64,000 bases of DNA from contig JAHDVF020001349.1 of the NCBI GenBank assembly GCA_022606425.2, forward strand, positions 744,001-808,000, in the 5' to 3' direction. Position numbers and translations under genes: made by a program. Source of the DNA: Lepidostoma basale (lineage: Eukaryota; Arthropoda; Insecta; Trichoptera; Lepidostomatidae). The notes under the pieces were generated by a model. That model worked only from the letters and a program-made list of their open reading frames with translations, searched no databases and was not told the origin of the DNA. This document shows positions 1-10,000 of the stretch, piece by piece; within the stretch, counting starts at the first letter, position 1, and every line of letters begins with the position of its first letter.

Positions 1-399
1 ACTGTCATTAATTATTTTTTGCGAAAAAAATAGTGTCATATATACTCGTATATTTGTACACACTTCACTGTTAACCTACCGGATGTGCGCCATCTCTTTC
101 TATATTGCTTGTTCGCACAACTTGTCGCACAGAAAGCATTTAAAATCAACCATTTTTTATTTCTTTTATGCAAAGAGCATTGTTGTTAGAATTGCTTGGT
201 ATTTTTTGTTGTATAGCATTTTAAAACACTTTTATAGAATATCAATGTGTTTCCGCCAAAACTATGGATTATCTAGCATTTTAAAGTTTAAAAAAAAATA
301 TTAATAAAAATAAAAGTATTGTAAAGGTTAGCTTACATGGAAATAATAAATTGTGAAAAATTCTGAGGAAATATAAGTTAATGTGAGTGAAACTGATGT
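1..399. other. AT-rich stretch, no gene seen
   Basis: Low-complexity AT-rich DNA. Short open frames here have no recognisable motif. A sequence near 245-275 (GTTTCCGCCAAAACTATGGA) resembles one at about 56190-56210, so part of it may be a dispersed repeat end. No other structure is visible. Confidence 0.5.
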
Positions 400-556
400 A
401 GCAAGATGTCAAGGAGGATCGAGGAAGACCACAGGAAGATCCACTAGGTTGGGTGACGGATAATTGTAGTGTTAGCATGCCACTTTGTATGAATGCGCAA
501 GAAACTAGATAAGTATGAAATGATCGAAGAGTGTGGCTGTCCATTCTCTTTTTTTA
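400..556 (+). mobile_element. Degenerate 3' fragment of the GTTA-tailed LINE
   Basis: The translation gives a decayed version of the C-terminal tract of the LINE family seen best at 57203-58300: a GRPR-like run, then PLCMN, then RVWLSIL. It corresponds to the RGRPRKTWHDQ...MTRCMNVEEAREVCQDR...WRSILSAY region, with frame breaks. No RT domain remains. Confidence 0.55.
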
Positions 557-699
557 CCTTTAGTTAGTGATATTGTAAATTTTGTATATTTCTAAGTTTT
601 AAAAAAAAATATAAATCATAAAATTTATATCAATACGTAAGACTGTAATCATTAGTATATTTAGCATTTATTTTAATTATACACTTTTTTAAATAAACA

Positions 700-1110
700 A
701 TTGAAAAATAAATACTTGTTTTATAAACAAAATCAGCATTTCCTAAAAAAATCAGCATTTCCTAATTTTCCTTGGCTTCCTAAAAAAAACGTCTCCATCC
801 TGTCCTGTCTTTGGCCCCCATCTTCCAGTCTTGCTGCTCCAGGACCTGATAGTCTGCCACGGCACCATCCAACCATCGCAGTCTCAGCCTGCCGACACTT
901 CTTTGCCCTACTGGATTGTTAAATATTACTCTTTAGGGGGATCCAGATCCCTCATGTAGTGCAAATGACCTAGGCAGGGTAATCTGTTAATGTCATTAAA
1001 CTTGACTACGCTGACATCCTGGTATAGATAGTAGAGCTTTGTATTAAATTTCCTTCTCCATGTCTGACCATCCTTAATGGGTTCCAGGATAGGTTTTTCA
1101 TTTCGAAGCA
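700..1110 (-). mobile_element. Probable LINE 3' fragment, antisense
   Basis: The reverse strand reads as broken RT C-terminal-type sequence (WKR..., MVGWCRGRL...) of the kind found at the 3' ends of RTE-like LINEs. Many stops are present. A short sense-strand match to the GTTA-tailed LINE (GHVRRRRNRRAC-like) follows at about 1115-1160. The assignment is tentative. Confidence 0.3.
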
Positions 1111-1233
1111 GTTTAGTTTATGTCGGTCACGTGAGAAGACGGAGAAATCGACGTGCGTGTTGTAGAGACAGGAGATTCGCCTCCTGCCAACACCTCGTCT
1201 ACCCTATTTAACCCTCAATTATTAGGTGCATCA

Positions 1234-1432
1234 ATTCGTATTTTTCCGGTCTAAACACAGTACCAATATATTATAACACCTTACAAGCTGTATTGTTGGT
1301 CAAAAATCAGCTCTAGCTCTCTGGAGAACATTTATGTTGCTGACCATGTCGGTCCAAGGAAGGCGCAACATTTTGCGATGCAGCCACATATCAAACGCCT
1401 CCAGCCGGTTCATGATATCAACTCTCAAAGTA
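1234..1432 (-). mobile_element. RT C-terminal fragment, same family as 39218-40752
   Basis: On the minus strand the conceptual peptide runs MNRLEAFDMWLHRKMLR..PWTDMV, nearly the same as the MNRLEAFEMWLHRRMLR segment of the element at 39218-40752. It is a short, inactive fragment inserted in the opposite orientation. Confidence 0.65.
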
Positions 1433-1571
1433 GGATAAATACCGAAGTTCATTTTAAATAATTAAATAAAGCTATGTTTTTTTTGTCATCTATCATGACA
1501 TACTTATCATTACGGGAAAAACTCTCCGAGATCGTGTCCGTAACGCGGACATAAGAAAACTTGCGAAATAG

Positions 1572-2035
1572 AAGAAATGAGATCACTGAGAATAATGTGT
1601 GAGAAAATTATATAGACATAATATGTAAGACATATTATGATAGAACACCAAGCGACGAAATAAGGAAGAAATGTAAGATAATGAAATTAATAAAGAAATG
1701 TAATTGCATCATAAGTAAAATTAAAAATATATACCTGAGATGGTTTGGACATAGAACGAATGGACGAGAGAAAAATTGTTAAAATGTTGTATACAAGCTG
1801 TGTGGGTGAAAAGAGAAGCCGTGGAAGACCAAGGAAAGCATGGCATGATCAAATTAATTTAATACTAAAAGGCGGCTATGGAAGTATAAAAAATCAACGA
1901 ACGTGCATGTTACGATGTATGAATGTAGAAAAATCTCGAGAGGTATGTCAGGATAGAGCAGTATGGCAGTCCATCCTCTCTGCCTACTAATTGAGAAACA
2001 GCGTGATGGCTAGTAAATTAGTTCATATATATATA
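1572..2035 (+). mobile_element. GTTA-tailed LINE, 3' fragment
   Basis: It contains EEMRSLR.MC, then a tract with LRWFGH, RGRPRKAWHDQINLIL, RCMNVEKSREVCQDRAVWQ and SILSAY, ending GCGTGATGGCTAGTAAATTAG, followed by an (AT)n run at 2026-2040. This is the C-terminal end of the family best preserved at 57203-58300. The catalytic RT motifs are absent. The last open part spans 1745-1990. Confidence 0.8.
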
Positions 2036-2199
2036 TATGATATAGGTATTCCTTAATATGGATTTAGTCTGTTCCATCATTCTATATTTGAAATGTTGTT
2101 AATAAATTCAAATTGGAATGGAACATTCCATGCGATTCCGTGAGACTTGATAAATTCTGTTTGAAATATCTCGAACCACATTGCGCAGAATCGATTTTC

Positions 2200-2420
2200 C
2201 GTGAAAGAGACGCCGCTATTCCCGCCTCGCTCCCTCCGGCCGCCTAGCCAGGGGCCGCGCGGATTGCCTGACAACAGGAGCGGTACCGTACCTCCGTAAT
2301 ATTCAATAATTTACAACCCCCGTAAAGAAAAACAAAGAAAATATCGATTATTTCGCCCGAAACTTGTACGCAATATGACACAGCGTTAATCTCGCGCGCG
2401 GCAGATTAGTGGAGACAGTA
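2200..2420. promoter_or_regulatory. CpG-rich patch, possible promoter
   Basis: Two clusters rich in C, G and CpG (about 2205-2300 and 2390-2415, the latter with CTCGCGCGCGGC) stand out in otherwise AT-rich DNA. They lie about 4.4 kb upstream of the first recognised exon of the CAT-like gene on the same strand, so a 5' promoter or untranslated first exon is plausible. No TATA box or clear initiator was identified. It could also be an old repeat. Confidence 0.25.
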
Positions 2421-2964
2421 AATTTCTTAATTATAGTGATATAAACACGGTTTTTGACAGTTATTATTTTGACGTTCATTGAAATGAAGTGAAGCAATCT
2501 GATACGAAATAAATATTATTAAACAATATCTACATTTTACTTGTTTCAAATAATAAACGTTCATTTAAAAAAAAACAGTGTTTATTCAACAATTGCAATA
2601 TTTTTTAGTACTGTAGCGAAATTTTAAAAATGTTTTGGTGATAAAGCGTTGTGATTTTATTTAGACATAGATCTAAATATGCTCTGAATTGAACTTTGGT
2701 AAATATTTAAAAATTATAGAATAATGTGTTTTGTTAGTGGAAATTCGTTGGAGAGATATATGTCAAAAATGGTGCATTGCTGTATATAAAAAGTATACAT
2801 AACATCAGCTCAGCTGTTAATAATTTATAAGGTAGGTCCCCACATTGCCATATGTAGGTACTGCCTACACCACGTGTTACGTATTTATTAACAATGGATA
2901 TTATAAACAAAGTTAACAAGTATGAAAAATATTTAATAACTTCATTTTATGATTTTTTTTTTAA

Positions 2965-3415
2965 ATACAATAAAACCTCTATATAACGGACTGTGTCCGT
3001 TAAAGCCGAAAGTCCGTTATATAAAAATAGGTTTAAAATAAATCAAAACCATTTTTTTTAATATGTACACGATATTTAGATATAAATAAACAATACAAAG
3101 CCCAAACAAAATTCTATTTAGTGTCTTCGTTAGAAATCGACGCGCTTGCTTTCGGTAATCCTGCTTTGAAAAAGGAATCAAGTTTTGTTTGCACTTTTCA
3201 AGTTTGCTGTTTTTTTTATAATCAACTCTCTAAAATTACGAAAATGCGTATAATATAGTTGAACTTCGTTATCTTACGAATAGTCAAAAAATGTTATTAG
3301 ATCGTCGAGATGTGATCTTACCACTGATAACTTCATTTATGTCAGTTTTGTTTCTCTTCTTCGCTATCTTCACTTTCATCCTCGGTAATATGTCTCAAAT
3401 TCTAGTGTTAGAATG
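2965..3415 (-). mobile_element. Possible pogo/Tigger-like remnant
   Basis: At 2968-3050 the sequence reads AATAAAACCTCTATATAACGG, then an inverted match TCCGTTATATA about 35 bases on. Ends of the form CAGTAAAACCTC...ATAACGGA are typical of pogo/Tigger transposons (family knowledge). Near 3350-3400 the minus strand encodes an acidic tail (ITEDESEDSEEE) like pogo-type transposase C-termini. No transposase core survives. Confidence 0.35.
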
Positions 3416-3990
3416 GAAGTTCATTTTAAATAATTAAATAAAGCTATGTTTTTGTCATATATCATGACATACTGTCATTACAGGAAAAATTCTCCGAGAT
3501 CATATCTGCAACGCAGACACAAGAAAAACTTGCGAAGTAGAGGTTACAATAGTTTGCAGATAAGAAGGGATGGGTGCACACTTACCCATTTCTTCAGACT
3601 TGTCAGGGGATTCTTTGAGAATTCCGTCATCTTGGAGGCTATCCATCTTTATGTTCCGGATGGTTATATTCGACAGCGTCAGCACAGACTGTTTTATCTC
3701 CCAGCAAGCAGAACCAACCTGCCTCTGGTGATGCCGGTGGGGAAAGCAATTAAACTGCTGAACATGATCGCTTCGGAGATCGATGTCTTTCATATTCGTA
3801 AAAGTACGTTCAGAAGACAAATACTCTTGACTTTAGACAGTATCTTGTCTTCCTAATGTCGAACCATCTCTCATGCGTTCCTGGTATTATATATTTATTA
3901 TATTTTACTTGTACCCAATATATGTCTTAAACTATAAAAATTGTTTGTAATATCTTTTGAGAAAATAAACTGATTTGATTTGATATCGTT
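3415..3990 (+). mobile_element. Jockey/CR1-like LINE 3' end
   Basis: The open frame at 3446-3856 (136 aa) ends with RTNLPLVMPVGKAIKLLNMI and SEIDVFHIRKSTFRRQI, matching the C-terminal layout of Jockey/CR1-type LINE polyproteins. The 3' end carries AATAAA and a (TGATT)n tail at about 3970-3985. The first about 130 bases (3415-3545) recur at 1440-1565, so that part may be a separate repeat unit. Confidence 0.5.
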
Positions 3991-4140
3991 CGGTGGAATA
4001 TCCAGAAGAAGATACTGGAGGGACCATGTAGCCAGAATGGATAGTGACAGAATCGTTTATACAATCGCTTACGAAATCCCCTCCGGACACCGTCCACCTG
4101 GAAGACCACCTAAGGGATGGAAGGACATGGACAAGGGATA
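3985..4140 (+). mobile_element. RTE-like LINE 3' fragment
   Basis: It translates to RRYWRDHVARMDSDR...GHRPPGRPPKGWKD, the R-W-x-G-H ... GRP..W tract at the C-terminus of many insect RT elements. It starts directly at the tail of the Jockey-like fragment, so the two are juxtaposed insertions. Confidence 0.5.
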
Positions 4141-4448
4141 AAAATATGTGTTTTTAAGTCTAGAACAGTCTATCGATCCCAGCAAGCCTGACGAAACCGG
4201 TCTCTATCGAAATAAAGACAAAAATATCGTTTTATTTAATCAGTACTTAATTTAAATACTTTTATCTGCTTATTATTTACTCTTAACAGTTGTTTACTTT
4301 GTAACATGTTTTGAAAACTTTTAAGCCTTAAAACTATGGAATTATTTGAATCCCCGTGAATCGAAATCCATTTTCTTCCAACAATCAAATAAAACTCCAA
4401 GCTTAATATTTAATATTAATGAAATCGTCTGTTTTAAAAAATACATTA

Positions 4449-4960
4449 ATTATGATTTAATTGTATATCAATAAAGACGAAGATGCAAATTGGAAACTTA
4501 ATATGGTTGATCAAGGTGTTTACAGGACTTATGACCTTCATTGGTTGGGTCAAGCGCACGCTTTATGTAATTACAACATTCCCCATTCCACCTTTCTTAT
4601 GACCATGTCTGACAAATTTTTGGAAATTGTATATATGTTAAAGTCCAACACCAGAATTCACATGTCAGTTTCAATGCGCCATCTATGAAGATTTGATTAT
4701 TTATGTTAATCTCTAAGATTAATCTATATAATCTACATACTAACGCCATCTATGAAGATTTATGTTTATCAAGCATTAAGCAGAACATCTTTTTAACACA
4801 ATGTGAAAGGCTACCGCCATTAGCGCATTGTTAGAAGCCGCCTGGAGATGTAGCTCCTATCTATATGCCAGTATTCGTATACAAGTATATGTATACATTC
4901 AAAAAACATTAATTATGTTTTAAGAGAATGCCATGTTTCGCTTTACAAATGGCTTGTCAA
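4449..4960 (+). mobile_element. TIR MITE (ATTGTATCTCAATAGAGACG family), diverged copy
   Basis: It begins TTTAATTGTATATCAATAAAG and carries internal sequence shared, in reverse orientation, with 5748-6204 and 62441-62747 (for example TTGATCAAGGTGTTTACAGG and ACGCTTTATGTAATTACAAC). The open frame at 4461-4688 lies inside and is not considered coding. The right end is not clearly defined. Confidence 0.6.
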
Positions 4961-5195
4961 ATATTTATATTCCTTTTTATTATGAACAGTCCTCTCACCA
5001 CCTTTAGTAATGACTCTTTGGTAATGATTGTACTAAGATAACATATATTTGAAAAAAGCTTCATATTTATTAAAAATACATATCAATGAATTCGAAAATC
5101 ATATAAAATAATCAAGGCTTTTTTTTATATGTCACATAACATTAAATCCAAATATTGAAATATAAAATAAAAACACTTTTTAAGTACCTGATATT

Positions 5196-5616
5196 TCCGA
5201 AGAAGGGTTGGGGCAGGCAACAAAGTGAATGGTGCACTTAAAGTTGTCATCGCAAACAAAAACCTATCCAAAAAAGCTAGAATGGCAGTGCACAATGGTG
5301 TTCATCCACCGACCCTTATGTATGGAAGCGAAGCATGGAACTGGCAAAAGAAGGATGAAAGTAGAATAAATGCAGTAGAAATGAGATCTCTTAGACGAAT
5401 GTGTGGATACTACTGGAAAATATAAGAAGTGAATGCGGTGCGAATGATGGTGTTATGAACAAAATAATGAAAGAATCACTAAGATGGTTTGGACATATGG
5501 AAAGAATGAATGAAGAAAGAATGGTAAAAAAATTATATGTTAACGATGTAAATGGAACCAGAAATAGAGGAAGACCGAGGAAAACGTGGCACGATCAAAC
5601 CATGACATTTTCATAA
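5196..5616 (+). mobile_element. GTTA-tailed LINE, internal/3' fragment
   Basis: In order it shows a thumb/C-terminal tract with NGALKVVIANKNLSKKA, YGSEAWNWQKKDESR, EMRSLRRMCG and LRWFGHMERMNEER, ending at GRPRKTWHDQ. The frame breaks once near 5410-5430, so it appears as two overlapping open frames. It is truncated before the usual 3' stem-loop and tail. Confidence 0.8.
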
Positions 5617-5747
5617 AATAACAATAAACTTCTAGAAAACAGACCTTTTGATTCGTTTTAATTAACAATAAATCAATGTTTTTGTGAATGTATACTTTTA
5701 CTTGTATACGAAATTCTGGATTTACACCAAAGGGTGGTCAATTCAAA

Positions 5748-6204
5748 TTTAATTGTATCTCAATAGAGACGAAGACGCAAAAATCTTATTTATAAACATA
5801 CAATAGTTATATTGTATTCCCATGAGTAGAAAACTCATTATGGGCAATCTGTTGAAATTTATCTGCTGAAAAATCTGCAAAAATCTGCTGACGCTGAAAA
5901 ATCATTCTCCATAGATGGCGTTAGTGGGTCGGTTGTATAAGTTAATCTTGAATAGATTCACAAGTGCAACCAAATCTACATAGATGGATAATTGAAACTG
6001 ACACGTGAAGATAGGTATGGATTTGAAGTATATATTCATCTTCCAAAGATTTGTCATGCTTGATCATAACAAAGGTGGAATGGGGAATGTTGTAATTACA
6101 TAAAGCGTGCGCTTAGCCCAACCAATGACAGGTCATAAGTCCTGTAAACACCTTGATCATCCATATTCAGTTTGCGTCTTCGTCTCTATTGAGATACAAT
6201 TAAA
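5748..6204. mobile_element. Complete TIR MITE, 457 bp
   Basis: The terminal inverted repeats of about 34 bases are essentially perfect: the left end begins TTTAATTGTATCTCAATAGA and the right end finishes with its reverse complement, TCTATTGAGATACAATTAAA. There is no coding potential. It is the reference copy for related sequences at 4449, 62441 and an end fragment at 13408-13444. The superfamily is not determined; no obvious target-site duplication is separable from the TIR. Confidence 0.8.
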
Positions 6205-6304
6205 TAAACCAATGGTTGGCTTAATATTTTTGGCGACTAATTTCTTTACCAGTGCATTTGATAATGTGCAAGTAAGATAACACTTGCAAGTATCTTAAAT
6301 ACAA

Positions 6305-6560
6305 TAAATATTATAGAAAACGTAATTAATACGAATGAAAACGTCAGTTTTATAGAAGTTTTATTATATTTTATGGGAATGCCATGTTTCACCCTTCTAA
6401 GGCATTATCAAAATAATGTACATTTGATAATGCCTTAGAAGGGCAAAACATGTCATTCCCATAAAATATAACAAAACTTCTAGAAAACTGACGTTTTAAT
6501 TCGTATTAATTATTTAATATGGAGTTTTACATCATTGTTCAAGAAACAATAAATAACTAG
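6305..6560. repeat. Foldback MITE, copy A
   Basis: A long palindrome. The left arm reads AATACGAATGAAAACG...CATGTTTCACCCTTCTAAGG and the right arm returns CCTTAGAAGGGCAAAACATG...TTTTAATTCGTATTAATT around a short centre near 6415. It continues into TTTACATCATTGTTCAAGAA. At least eight related copies lie in this window. No ORF. Confidence 0.8.
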
Positions 6561-6790
6561 AAAACGTACGTTTTATTCAATACTAAATACTTATTACGAA
6601 CGAAAACGTCTGTTTACTAGATGTTTTATTATATTTTAATGTAAATGACATGTTTCGCCTGTCTAAAGCAACAAATGCCTTAGACGGGTGAAACATGTTA
6701 TTCACATAAAATTTAATGAAAATTAAAAAAAACAGACGTTTTCATTCGTATTGATTATTTAATATGGATTTTACATCATTGTTCTAGAAA
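6561..6790. repeat. Foldback MITE, copy B
   Basis: The same palindromic family as 6305-6560, with diverged arms (CATGTTTCGCCTGTCTAAAG / CCTTAGACGGGTGAAACATG) around about 6680. It ends only about 45 bases upstream of the splice acceptor of the first recognised CAT-like exon. Confidence 0.75.
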
Positions 6791-6832
6791 CACTTATCGA
6801 ATCATGATGCGGTGAAATTTTTTTTTCCATAG

Positions 6833-7015
6833 TAGCGGTGTTGGTTGAAGCGAGAGCAACAGCGGCAGGCAGGATGGCTTCTATATTCCTGACCGATGGC
6901 TGGCCGTCTCGCCTAGCCATCGGCACCTTCTGGCTGGGCGCCCTGGGCACCGCCAATGGGGGGAAATCCCTACTGCCGGCCCTGCCCCTTGCAGCCCTTA
7001 CTGCAGCCCTAGCAG
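6833..7015 (+). CDS. CAT-like gene, exon 1 (TM1-TM2 region)
   Basis: The acceptor is at 6832 (polypyrimidine tract then CCATAG) or 6835; the donor is at 7016 (GCAG|GTAATA). It encodes MASIFLTDGWPSRLAIGTFW from an in-frame ATG at 6874, then GALGTANGGKSLLPALP and LAALTAALAG. This aligns with the CAT stretch leading to A-G-L-C-Y. The normal G-S-T-L-G-x-G-V-Y-V-L helix is reduced to GALGTANGG and about a dozen residues are missing. The exon ends with one base of a Gly codon. The codon before 6874 is open to the acceptor, so an upstream coding exon is possible. Confidence 0.65.
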
Positions 7016-10000
7016 GTAATATCATCATCATCCAAAATACATAGAAGGAAAAAAATAAAGTAGATTAAATGTGGCCTGGCAACCCGTTGCGCTTGAAATC
7101 TAGAGACAGGCCTAGGAGTGTACGAGCGAGGCTGACGAAAAGGCACCACTGCACCATATAACAGCCTCGGCTATGTGGTGGGACCTTCTATCATCGTCAT
7201 CGATTGTCCCTCGTATCCGAGGAAGACTGTCCTTCATCTTTGTGGATCCTCGTGTGACTTAAGAGTCCAATCCTGGACCTACACACTCTGGGGAAAATGT
7301 TGGTAATGAAACCGCCTCTGTCTCCCGATGGTATCTCCTTTCGTCTCCTACTTCTCCTTGCGGCATCGTCTCTGCGTTGTACTTCAAAGTAAAAAAATCA
7401 TTACCACAGCTAGGAGCATTAAACTCAAATAGATTGGGAAACTTCGGTATACTTGTATAGTTACCTTCCCTTGCAAGGTAACTATAAAGGTATACCAAAG
7501 GCTCCCAAACTTTTTGCCTGAATGTCCCTAGTTAGTGTTATACTGTTGTTGCACACATAGTTGTCAAAGAGGTATAATTTTGTTTTATATTAGAGAAATG
7601 TTTTTTTCCCCTTTATTAAAAAAACGGTGGATACGTGTAACATAAATAAAATAAACACGAAAGTCCGGATCGTCCATGTCAACATGTGGACCATCTAAAA
7701 AGAACATTGTGTTAAAATATTTTTATTTTGTTATTTTATTTTATTTTATATCATTGTATTTTTTATGATTTGTTTTAGATTTATTTTGTGGATGTTGGAC
7801 GATCGAAGTGTGCTCGGGAGATGCCTATTGGTGGCGATGGGGTTCACAACCCATCACACCGCGTCTCCCGCGAGACGAAAAGAGAAGGATGGAGTGCCGC
7901 ATCGGTTAAAGTGTGACAGTCCAATCTGGCCGCCGTCACCCTTTCGGGGAGGCGGCGTGATGGTTAGTTAGTTATTTTTACCCCAACTTAGAAACGATGC
8001 ATATAATAAATATAATATTTTTCGAAACTGAGCAACATTTGATGAAAAAAGTTGGGCTGATGACGTAATGAAAGTCGAAAGAAGAAGTAAGATAAGAATC
8101 GCGCAAGATAGAAGAACTAACTAACTAACAAACCATCACGCCGTCTCCCCGGAGGGGTAGGCAGAAAGAATGGAACGCCACACTGTTCTGTCCTGACATA
8201 CTTCTCTTGATTCCTCTACATTCATACATCTTGTCATGCACGCACGTCGATTTCTCCGACTCCTCACGTGACCGACATTCAATATTTGATTGATTTGATC
8301 GTGCCACTTTTCCTCGGCCTTCCTCTATTTCTAGCTCCGTTCACGCCGTTTACATATACCTTCTTTACCATTCTGTCTTCACTCTATCTTTCCATGTGTC
8401 CAAACCATCTTAATGACCCTTTCCTTAAATAAAGACTATTTGAAGAGGTCTACATCCAGCAGTTGAGAAGTGGCTAGAGAGAAAAAAAAGGACATGAAAA
8501 GCAATAATTTAGTGTTTTAAAATATGTTTAAATAAATACTTCTTTCCAAAATCCATATTTTTTCACAGAAACTACTGCTCGTGAATCTGAAAGGTTTCAA
8601 TAATCAATAATCTTCGACGTATGATTCGTTCGTGGTCATAATATACTATACTTTGTCAAAATGCAATACGATTCTGAGATGTCATCGGAATTCTTGGCCT
8701 AAATCGATGTGTCCGGCAAGAAAACTTCCGCAAGTGCTTTCACTAACTAAAAATCCCCTACAAGTCGTTAGTAGTTTGCACAACTTGTTGCAACCCGTGC
8801 GTGTCTACATGCATGTAGCGTTTACCCAATGAAATGCAAGTGTTAAAGTTTTCTTGTCAATAGACACTTCTCTTAGGGTACGGCCACACCGGAGTGCAAG
8901 AGTAGAAGTCAAAACACAGGTGGCTTGTGTTTACGCACTGTGGCACGAAGCGTATAGTGTGGCCGGTCCCATAGTACGCCATACGTTGCTTGTGCCAAAG
9001 AGAACTATAATCTGGTGATGTGGCGAGGGAATGCTGGAGGGTTAGGATGTGTAGCAGACCACCAACAAAATGATTGGCACCATAATGATGGAAAAGGAAG
9101 CCGATGAAAGGCAAAGGAAGAAGGAAAGAATTAAAAATGTCTAAGAGAAGCTAATTTATTCGTCAACAAACCAAGGTGACTGAGGTGGCTCTGAGGATGG
9201 GCGAGCTGAAGTGGCGATGGGCTGGCCATATCTGTCGGAGAACCGACGGCCGATGGGGGAGACGGGTTCTGGAGTGAAAACCGCATACAGGATTCCACAG
9301 AGTTGGACGTCTCCCTGCCCGCTGGACCGACGATCTGAAGAGGATTGCTGGACCTGAATAGATGGGAGCGTCAATGGATAGGGGGCGGTGGCGTGCTTTG
9401 GGAGAGGCCTAAATTCAGCAGTGGATGACAGACGACTGATGATGAAGAGATATTGTTAATTCCTTCTGCAATGACAGGGCTGCAACGAAGAAACACAGAA
9501 ACGTGTAACCGCTGCAGAAAGGAAGCACCAGAAGGTTTTTTTTAGCAGGTCGGTCTGCCCATGGGCAAAAGTCCTGCATATATAATTATATAATTGGCCG
9601 AGCCATAGAGGGCTCCCTCCGCTTACCCGAAGCTGTTATAGGCGCAGCGGCGCCTTTCGTCAGCTTCACTCGTGCACTCCCTAGGCCCGTCCCCCGTCCA
9701 TGCGGGACTTACGTTAAAAAAAATATATATATATTTGAAACCAAGGGGGACCCAGACCACATTTAAGCTACGCTACCCTCCCTCGATGTCCCGCCGTACA
9801 CACATAGCAATACGTCCGACGCCACGCAGGCCGTCCGCTGGCACAGCGCGGATTTAAGCTGTGTAAAATAAGTGAGCTGTTGTAGATCATTTGTTCTTTG
9901 TTCAATAAGAGTCCTGCATAGCTATCCTGCAAGCTAGTCTCGTAAGGATGCCCCATAAAGGGTCTAACAACTTCTCATTTCCTTGCCAACGTGATGAAAC

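Noticed and set aside
2077..2274. Minus-strand 65-codon frame in the CpG-rich patch
   Set aside because: No motif and no homology recognised; treated as a chance frame.
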